From contig JANYCM010000222.1 of assembly GCA_025360285.1 (NCBI GenBank), forward strand, positions 1 to 6,413: DNA of 6,413 nucleotides, read 5' to 3'. A model generated the notes under the pieces. That model was not told where the DNA came from. It was given only the letters and a program-made list of their open reading frames with translations, and made no database searches. The DNA comes from Sphingomonadales bacterium. GTDB taxonomy: Bacteria; Pseudomonadota; Alphaproteobacteria; Sphingomonadales; Sphingomonadaceae. Both the position numbers and the translations under genes were made by a program. Below are positions 1 to 4,783 of this stretch, one piece after another (within the stretch, counting starts at the first letter, position 1; every line of letters starts with the position of its first letter).

Positions 1-1
1 G

Positions 2-148
2 GATGACATGCTCGGCATGTTCGAACGGGTGCCGCGCTTTGTCGAACGCTTCGATGATCTGGCGGTGCGGATCACCGCCGCTGCCGCCGCTTATGCGTCG
101 GCGGTCCGCGAACGGCGTTTCCCTACCGAGAAACAACTTTATCTATGA
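2..148 (+). CDS. panB: 3-methyl-2-oxobutanoate hydroxymethyltransferase, C-terminal fragment (probable)
   Basis: This is the last 48 codons of a gene that begins left of the window; the frame ends at TGA 146-148. The visible residues (FERVPRFVERFDDL, then an Ala-rich helix AAAAAYASAVRERRFP, then a short tail EKQLYL) match my memory of the PanB C-terminus, where a 'PRFVKRF-D' segment is followed by an Ala-rich helix and an 'RRFP..EH' ending. PanB is the cytosolic enzyme that adds a hydroxymethyl group from methylene-tetrahydrofolate to 2-oxoisovalerate, the first step of pantothenate synthesis. Only the C-terminal helix is visible, with no catalytic residues, so the call leans on this short match and on panB lying ahead of the yfgM-bamB-der genes in sphingomonads, as I recall it. 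The next gene starts 79 bases downstream on the same strand, close enough for co-transcription. An unrelated protein with a similar helical tail cannot be excluded. Confidence 0.68.
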   Translation, partial: DDMLGMFERVPRFVERFDDLAVRITAAAAAYASAVRERRFPTEKQLYL

Positions 149-227
149 CCTGTCATCGGGCATTCAGCCGCCGGACGTTACGGCTTGTGCGATGGTGCAA
201 GGCGTGTGCCGTGCTTGATGGAGCCTT

Positions 228-980
228 TTGACCTTGGCCGTACCCCCGCAGGATACCGATGTCGCCTTTCTGCGCGAAGTCGATGAAGGTGTGCGCCGCG
301 ACCAGGTGTTGTCGCTATGGCAGCGCTATGGGGTGATCGGCGTCACGCTTGTGGTGGTGCTGCTCGGCAGCCTGGGCGGCTGGCTGTGGTGGCAGGATGC
401 GCAGGCCAAGGCGGCCGGGGTTGCGGGTGAGAATTATGCCCAGGCGCTGAGCAAGCTGAGCGTCGGCGAAAATGCGGCGGTCGCGCCAGTGCTGGCTGAC
501 CTCGCTGCCAAGGGCCCTGGCGGCTATCGCGGGCTGGCGATGTTGACCGAGGCATCATCGGCGGTCAGCGTGGGTGACAATGCCAAGGCAATCAAATTGT
601 TTGATATTATCGCTGCCGACAGCGCGGTTGCGCAGCCGCTGCGTGACGTTGCGCTGGTCAAGTCCGTGCAACTGGGGTTCGATACGCTGCCGCCGGCAAC
701 AGTGGTGGCGCGGCTGAAGGATCTGAGCGTGCCGGGCAATCCCTGGTTCGGCGTTGCGGGCGAAATGACGGCGCTGGCGCGGGTCAAGGCCGGGCAGATC
801 GCCGAAGCCAAGCCGCTGCTGACCGCCATTGTGCGCGATACCGGCAATCCGCCCAATCTGCGCGGCCGTGTAGCGCAACTGGCGCTGTCGCTTGGCGTGG
901 ACGAAGCCATGTTGCAATTGCCGTCGCCGCCGGGCGACGAAACAACACCGGTGGCAGCGCCCGCTGCCGCCGCCAAGTAA
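228..980 (+). CDS. YfgM-like TPR-domain inner-membrane protein
   Basis: The protein has 250 residues: a cytoplasmic N-terminus of about 34 residues carrying the AFLREVDEGVRRDQ motif, one membrane helix at about 35-55 (VIGVTLVVVLLGSLGGWLWW), and a helical Ala-rich periplasmic part. That layout is typical of the YfgM / 'tetratricopeptide repeat-like' family (Pfam TPR_21 type). E. coli YfgM is anchored in the inner membrane, associates with the SecYEG translocon and the chaperone PpiD, and is encoded directly before bamB, as here. The C-terminus (about 230-250) is a Pro/Ala-rich tail and makes the protein longer than the E. coli one of about 206 residues. An in-frame stop at 216-218 rules out a more upstream start. 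TTG at 228 gives the longest form, with GGAG (220-223) only 4 bases away. TTG at 234 (residue 3) gives 10-base spacing and is equally plausible. No ATG is available near the start. Confidence 0.85.
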   Translation: MTLAVPPQDTDVAFLREVDEGVRRDQVLSLWQRYGVIGVTLVVVLLGSLGGWLWWQDAQAKAAGVAGENYAQALSKLSVGENAAVAPVLADLAAKGPGGYRGLAMLTEASSAVSVGDNAKAIKLFDIIAADSAVAQPLRDVALVKSVQLGFDTLPPATVVARLKDLSVPGNPWFGVAGEMTALARVKAGQIAEAKPLLTAIVRDTGNPPNLRGRVAQLALSLGVDEAMLQLPSPPGDETTPVAAPAAAAK

Positions 981-983
981 AGG
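979..983 (+). promoter_or_regulatory. Shine-Dalgarno of bamB overlapping the yfgM stop codon
   Basis: AAAGG lies 7 bases before TTG 991 and shares two bases with the TAA stop (978-980) of the preceding gene. It decides the bamB start, because the upstream in-frame ATG at 892 lies inside the yfgM reading frame and would place the signal peptide about 33 residues from the N-terminus. The overlap suggests that ribosomes ending yfgM feed initiation at bamB. Confidence 0.6.
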
Positions 984-990
984 CTTACCC

Positions 991-2325
991 TTGCAAAACC
1001 GTGGTTCCGCCCGTTTTCCGGCTCTGGTGTTGATCGCCGCGCTGGCGCTGTCCAGCTGTTCGGTGTTCAAGCCGGTCAAGCCCAAGAATTTGGCGCCCGG
1101 TGAGCGTATACCAGTGTTGAATTTCGAAACCCGCGCCGAAGCCGAACCGGAATTGCAGGAACTGGCGGTGTTGCTGCCGTTGGCAGAGGCCAATGCCGCC
1201 TGGAACCAGCCCGGCGGCAATGCCGCGAAAAGCATTGGCCATCTGGCGCTGCCGGAAACGCTGACCACCGCCTGGACCGCGTCGATCGGCAAGGGCAGCA
1301 CCGCGACAAGGCGACTGAACGCCGGCCCGGTGGTTGATGGCGGCAAGGTGTTTACCATGGATACCGCCGGCGATGTGCGGGCCTTTGATGCCAAAACCGG
1401 CCGCATGGCCTGGCAGGCGCGTATCGCCGTGCCTAAGCGTAACGACAATGCCGCCTTTGGCGGCGGGGTCAGCGCCGGTGATGGCCGGGTTTATGCAACA
1501 ACCGGCTATGGCATTGTCGCGGCATTTGATGCCGCCACCGGCGCACCGGTGTGGCGCCAGGCGCTGGGCGAACCATTGCGCGGTGCGCCCAGTGTCGCTG
1601 GCAACCGCATCTATGTGCTGACGCAGGATAATCAGCTGTTCGCACTGACAGCTGACAAGGGTGAAACGGCCTGGAATGTCGCCGGTACGGTCGAAGTCGC
1701 CGGTTTGCTGGGCGCCGGGGCGCCGGCTGTGGCGCAGGATACCGTTGTGGTGGGTTTTTCGAGCGGTGAATTGAACGCATTACGCGCCGAAAACGGCCGC
1801 ACCGTCTGGTCGGATGCCCTGGCCCGCACCGGGCGTTCGACGGCAATGGCGGCCTTGTCGGACATTGATGCCTCGCCCGTCATCGATCGCGGCAGGGTTT
1901 ATGCCATCGGCCATGGCGGCCGTATGGCGGCGCTGGAACTGGCTACCGGGCAGCGGGTGTGGGAACGCAATTTCGCTGGCACTTCAACGCCCTGGGTGGC
2001 GGGTGAATTCATCTTTGTGGTGACGCTGGAGGGCGAAGTCGTCTGCGTCACCCGCGGCGATGGCAAGATTCGCTGGGTGTTGCGCCTGCCGCACTTTGCC
2101 AAGCCCAAGAAGAAATCTGATCCCATCCAGTGGCAGGGGCCGGTGCTCGCGTCTGACCGCTTGTTTGTCACCGGGTCCAACAAGCAGTTGGTGACGGTAT
2201 CGCCCTACACCGGCAAGATCATGACGACGACCAAATTGCCAGGTCCCGCCTATCTGCCACCGGTGGTTGCCGACAATATGGCCTTTGTGCTGACCGATGA
2301 CGGCAAACTGACCGCCTATCGTTGA
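991..2325 (+). CDS. bamB: Outer membrane assembly lipoprotein BamB (eight-bladed PQQ-repeat propeller)
   Basis: From TTG 991 the product is 444 residues. The N-terminus is a lipoprotein signal: Arg4 and Arg8, a hydrophobic core at about 10-20, and a lipobox LSSC with Cys23 as the lipidated residue. Residue +2 is Ser, not Asp, consistent with sorting to the outer membrane. Eight PQQ-type blades start near residues 117, 164, 204, 250, 301, 338, 389 and 428. Most show the pattern 'xxVY..xxxGxLxAxDxxTGxxxW', for example VRAFDAKTGRMAW and VAAFDAATGAPVW. BamB is the propeller lipoprotein of the BAM complex and binds BamA at the periplasmic face of the outer membrane. A stretch of about 90 residues between Cys23 and blade 1, containing an acidic Ala/Leu-rich helix (about 46-70), makes it longer than E. 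coli BamB (about 392 residues). Genuine PQQ dehydrogenases are far larger and carry active-site residues not seen here. Its position between yfgM and der supports the call. Confidence 0.92.
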   Translation: MQNRGSARFPALVLIAALALSSCSVFKPVKPKNLAPGERIPVLNFETRAEAEPELQELAVLLPLAEANAAWNQPGGNAAKSIGHLALPETLTTAWTASIGKGSTATRRLNAGPVVDGGKVFTMDTAGDVRAFDAKTGRMAWQARIAVPKRNDNAAFGGGVSAGDGRVYATTGYGIVAAFDAATGAPVWRQALGEPLRGAPSVAGNRIYVLTQDNQLFALTADKGETAWNVAGTVEVAGLLGAGAPAVAQDTVVVGFSSGELNALRAENGRTVWSDALARTGRSTAMAALSDIDASPVIDRGRVYAIGHGGRMAALELATGQRVWERNFAGTSTPWVAGEFIFVVTLEGEVVCVTRGDGKIRWVLRLPHFAKPKKKSDPIQWQGPVLASDRLFVTGSNKQLVTVSPYTGKIMTTTKLPGPAYLPPVVADNMAFVLTDDGKLTAYR

Positions 2326-2349
2326 TGGCGGCGCGGCGCAGCCTCTGCT

Positions 2350-2355
2350 AGGGGG
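2350..2355 (+). promoter_or_regulatory. Ribosome binding site of der
   Basis: AGGGGG lies 5 bases before the ATG at 2361, inside the 35-base gap after bamB. It supports 2361 as the der start. I see no terminator in the gap, so bamB and der are likely co-transcribed. Confidence 0.6.
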
Positions 2356-2360
2356 CGGCG

Positions 2361-3773
2361 ATGTCCAATATTGAAACGCTGCCGCGGGTGGCCATTGTCG
2401 GCCGGCCCAATGTCGGCAAGTCCACCCTGTTCAATCGTCTTGTCGGCCGCAAGCTGGCGCTGGTCGATGATACCCCCGGTGTTACCCGTGACCGGCGGGA
2501 AGGGCTGGCACGGCTGTATGATCTCAGCTTCACCATCGTCGATACCGCCGGCTTTGAAGACGCCGATGCCGCAACACTGGCCGGGCGGATGCGACAACAG
2601 ACCGATGCGGCGGTTGGTGATGCCGTTGTGGCATTGCTGGTCTTTGATGCCCGCGCCGGGATCACGCCGCTCGACAAGCATTTCGCCGATTGGCTCCGCC
2701 GCCGCGGCACGCCGCTGATTCTGGTGGCCAACAAGGCGGAGGGCCGGGCCGGCGAGCAGGGCGTTGCCGAAAGCTATGCCCTGGGGCTGGGCGATCCCAT
2801 TCAGATTTCCGCCGAACACGGCGAGGGCATGGCCGATCTGTTCGAGGCACTGCTGCCGCATGTCGATGCGGCCATGGCTGAAGAAGATATGGCGCCACCC
2901 GAGCCCGCAGATGGCGATGAGGCGGATATTGCGCCGGAAGGCCCGCTGAAGCTGGCCATTGTCGGCCGCCCGAATGCCGGCAAATCGACCCTGATCAACA
3001 CGCTGTTGGGTGAACAGCGGCTGGTTGTGGGACCGGAGGCGGGCATAACCCGCGATTCAATCGCCATTCCCTGGGATTATCATGGCCTGCCGGTGCGGCT
3101 GGTCGACACCGCAGGCCTGCGCAAACGCGCCAAGGTAAGCGACAAGCTGGAACGCATGTCGGCGGCCGATACCAAGCTGGCGATCGATTTTGCCGAAGTC
3201 GTGGTGCTGCTGCTCGATTCGCAGCTTGGCCTTGAATCGCAGGATCTGCGCATCGCCGATCTGGCGCTGTCGGAAGGCCGGGCCCTGGTCATCGCGCTCA
3301 ACAAATGGGATGTCGCCCGGGATCAGTCATCGCTGTTCCAGGGTGTACGCAAGGCGCTGGACGATGGCCTGTCGCAAATCAGGGGTGTGCCGCTGGTGGC
3401 GCTGTCGGGGCAGACCGGCAAGGGCCTCGACATCATGATGAAAGCGGTAACCGAGGCGCGGGCGAAATGGTCGCGCCGGGTGCCCACATCGGCGCTCAAC
3501 CGCTGGTTCGAATCAACGCTCGATCGCAATCCGCCGCCGGCCGCCGGCGGCACGCGCATCAAACTGCGCTATGTGACGCAAGTGGCGGCGCGGCCGCCGA
3601 CATTCGTGATCTTTGGCAATCGCACCGAAGATCTGCCCGCCAGCTATGGTCGCTATCTGGTCAACAGCCTGCGCGATGATCTAGATTTTGAAGGCGTACC
3701 GATCCGGCTGAGCTTCCGCGGCGGCAAGAACCCGTTCAAGGATGCGCCGCGGGGCAAAGATACGAGGCGGTAA
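2361..3773 (+). CDS. der: Ribosome biogenesis GTPase Der (EngA)
   Basis: A full-length Der of 470 residues. It has two consecutive Ras-like GTPase domains and a C-terminal KH-like domain, an architecture diagnostic of this essential 50S-subunit assembly factor. Domain 1: P-loop GRPNVGKS (14-21), switch I PGVTRDR (39-45), DTAG (61-64), base-recognition NKAE (124-127), SAE (150-152). An acidic linker of about 30 residues (roughly 168-196, rich in Glu, Asp and Pro) follows. Domain 2: GRPNAGKS (202-209), GITRDS (228-233), DTAG (249-252), NKWD (314-317). The KH-like domain starts near LNRWFE (379) and ends with RLSFRGGKNPF and a short basic tail. The only departure from consensus is NKAE in place of NKxD in domain 1. 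I recall this as common in alphaproteobacterial Der, so it is probably not a defect. Start ATG 2361 has a good ribosome binding site. It is the last gene of the co-directional group. Confidence 0.97.
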   Translation: MSNIETLPRVAIVGRPNVGKSTLFNRLVGRKLALVDDTPGVTRDRREGLARLYDLSFTIVDTAGFEDADAATLAGRMRQQTDAAVGDAVVALLVFDARAGITPLDKHFADWLRRRGTPLILVANKAEGRAGEQGVAESYALGLGDPIQISAEHGEGMADLFEALLPHVDAAMAEEDMAPPEPADGDEADIAPEGPLKLAIVGRPNAGKSTLINTLLGEQRLVVGPEAGITRDSIAIPWDYHGLPVRLVDTAGLRKRAKVSDKLERMSAADTKLAIDFAEVVVLLLDSQLGLESQDLRIADLALSEGRALVIALNKWDVARDQSSLFQGVRKALDDGLSQIRGVPLVALSGQTGKGLDIMMKAVTEARAKWSRRVPTSALNRWFESTLDRNPPPAAGGTRIKLRYVTQVAARPPTFVIFGNRTEDLPASYGRYLVNSLRDDLDFEGVPIRLSFRGGKNPFKDAPRGKDTRR

Positions 3774-4185
3774 CCGGCGCTGTGCCGCTGCCTTGCGTTT
3801 ACCGGCGCTCGCCCGGAACGTTGTATCACATGATCACATGCCCGGATTTGAGCAGCCGGATTCTATCCGAAACGGATCATCTGTCGCGCAAGTCCCGGGG
3901 GTTGCTGTCGTTGTTGCTCACCAGCCTGACGGGGCCCATCTAGACTCGATGTCAATTTAATCGAACCGTCCTTGCGGGCTGGACCGGGCACCCTGCTTTT
4001 CCCTGCGGTTGCGAGAGTATGCTGACGCAGATGAAAGCGGTGTCCTGGGCCAGGCGCGGGATGATAAAGCTGATTTACGTCAGGCGAAACGCGCTCCAGG
4101 GCGCCGAAGCTGCGGGCGGCGCAATCCATCAAAAGTCCCAAAAGTCACACCGATCCCGGGTGTCGGACGTTTGGCGGATCTGCTG

Positions 4186-4230
4186 GTGCAGGATGGGCCA
4201 GTGCAGGATTTGAAAGTGTAGGATTTGCCG
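4186..4230. repeat. Three tandem 15-base units
   Basis: Unit 1 is GTGCAGGATGGGCCA (4186-4200), unit 2 GTGCAGGATTTGAAA (4201-4215), unit 3 GTGTAGGATTTGCCG (4216-4230). The first nine bases are nearly invariant (GTG[C/T]AGGAT). Units 2 and 3 also share TTG, and the last three bases vary. The units abut without spacers. They resemble a small minisatellite or iterated binding sites, but no protein target can be named from sequence. Confidence 0.75.
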
Positions 4231-4372
4231 GCAATTCGAACGTGTTGGCGCGCTTAGAAGATTTGCGATGTCAAAGAGCCGATGCTCGCGACTATGGCAG
4301 AAACATACCGTGTAGGACAGCCCAAGTTCCTCAGCGGCACGTGCTGCCGTCAACCTGATTCCAAGTCGTTCG

Positions 4373-4480
4373 GGCTCGATTGCAGCCAGGACGAATCTGC
4401 GCCCTCCCGCAGCTGTCAGGTAACGCGACGCGTCAACGCGGCGGGAGTTGACCTCACCTCAACCAAACAGCAATCGAGCC
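4373..4480. repeat. Perfect 11-base inverted repeat bracketing 108 bases
   Basis: GGCTCGATTGC (4373-4383) is the exact reverse complement of GCAATCGAGCC (4470-4480), with 86 bases between the arms. There is no transposase frame and no matching duplication in the flanks, so a miniature mobile element is only a possibility. A long-range RNA stem is the alternative. An 11-base match in GC-rich DNA may also be chance. Confidence 0.4.
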
Positions 4481-4647
4481 GGGGTGCGGGCGCGCCCGAA
4501 AATTGATGACCGGGACGCTGTCGAAGCCGCGCGGACTGCCAAAAATCTGCAACCGAAATTGCTCTAAAACAGCCCCGAAGCGACTTGCAATGAACGGCTT
4601 TTCATTTACTAGTGCAAAGGCGTTAATGGCAAAAACGCGTCTACCTT

Positions 4648-4651
4648 GGGG
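4648..4651 (+). promoter_or_regulatory. Probable ribosome binding site of the adhesin gene
   Basis: GGGG sits 6 bases ahead of ATG 4658. It is a minimal purine-rich site, but it is the best in the neighbourhood and supports the chosen start over the in-frame GTG at 4667. Confidence 0.4.
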
Positions 4652-4657
4652 TGTTTT

Positions 4658-4783
4658 ATGTTCGTTGTGAATGGTTTGGGTCGCTCGCTCAATCGGGCCC
4701 GCGCCCTGCGTAGATCGCTCCGACTCGGCATCTCAATCACCGGTTTGATGCTTGCGGGGGCGGCCTTGTCGCCGGCAGGCGCC
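4658..4783 (+). other. Signal peptide of the adhesin (about 42 residues)
   Basis: The n-region is unusually long for a Sec signal (about 22 residues with six Arg). It is followed by the hydrophobic run LGISITGLMLAGAAL and the Ala-X-Ala type site at AGA (40-42). Extended basic signal regions are known in some autotransporters. There is an RR pair at 18-19, but the flanking residues do not fit the twin-arginine S-R-R-x-F-L-K pattern well, so Sec export is preferred. The exact cleavage residue is uncertain (after 42 or 43). Confidence 0.7.

Larger units (their letters stand above)
3774..4657. other. Long non-coding stretch without a supportable gene
   Basis: About 880 bases separate der from the next gene. 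Short open frames exist on both strands, but none has a convincing start, ribosome binding site, codon bias or recognisable motif. Contents: ACCGGCGCT twice (3773-3781, 3801-3809); ATCACATG twice in tandem (3825-3840); a weak hairpin ATCCG-AAA-CGGAT (3865-3877); hairpin GCGCCG/CGGCGC with a 10-base loop (4101-4122); tandem AAAAGTCCC/AAAAGTCAC (4131-4148); three 15-base units (4186-4230); hairpin CGGCA-CGTGC-TGCCG (4335-4349); an 11-base inverted repeat (4373-4383 with 4470-4480); palindrome CGGGCGCGCCCG (4487-4498). None is followed by a T-run, so I cannot place a Rho-independent terminator for der. The stretch must hold the der transcript end and the promoter of the adhesin gene. It could be a long 5' leader, a decayed gene or a degenerate element; the sequence alone does not say which. 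Confidence 0.6.

Noticed and set aside
3..218. Plus-strand frame of 71 codons at the left edge
   Set aside because: It is out of frame with the PanB C-terminus and has Cys/Ser-rich random-looking content.
555..1448. Long minus-strand open frame of 297 codons
   Set aside because: It lies antisense across the end of yfgM and the start of bamB, both of which have clear family features. It arises from high GC content and has no recognisable motif.
2316..2861. Minus-strand open frame of 181 codons
   Set aside because: It is antisense to the Der GTPase domain, whose motifs are unambiguous.
4009..4221. Plus-strand small frames of 64-70 codons in the gap
   Set aside because: There is no ribosome binding site, no domain-like pattern and no codon bias; the overlapping frames are equally good, as expected for non-coding GC-rich DNA.
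4186..4230. CRISPR-like array
   Set aside because: The units are only 15 bases and abut with no unique spacers, and there are no cas genes nearby.
4487..4498. Palindrome CGGGCGCGCCCG as a terminator
   Set aside because: It has no loop in the perfect form and no T-run follows, so it does not qualify as a Rho-independent terminator.
4585..4613. Possible sigma-70 promoter for the adhesin (TTGCAA, 16-base spacer, TACTAG)
   Set aside because: Only 4 of 6 and 3 of 6 positions match the consensus; such matches are expected by chance.
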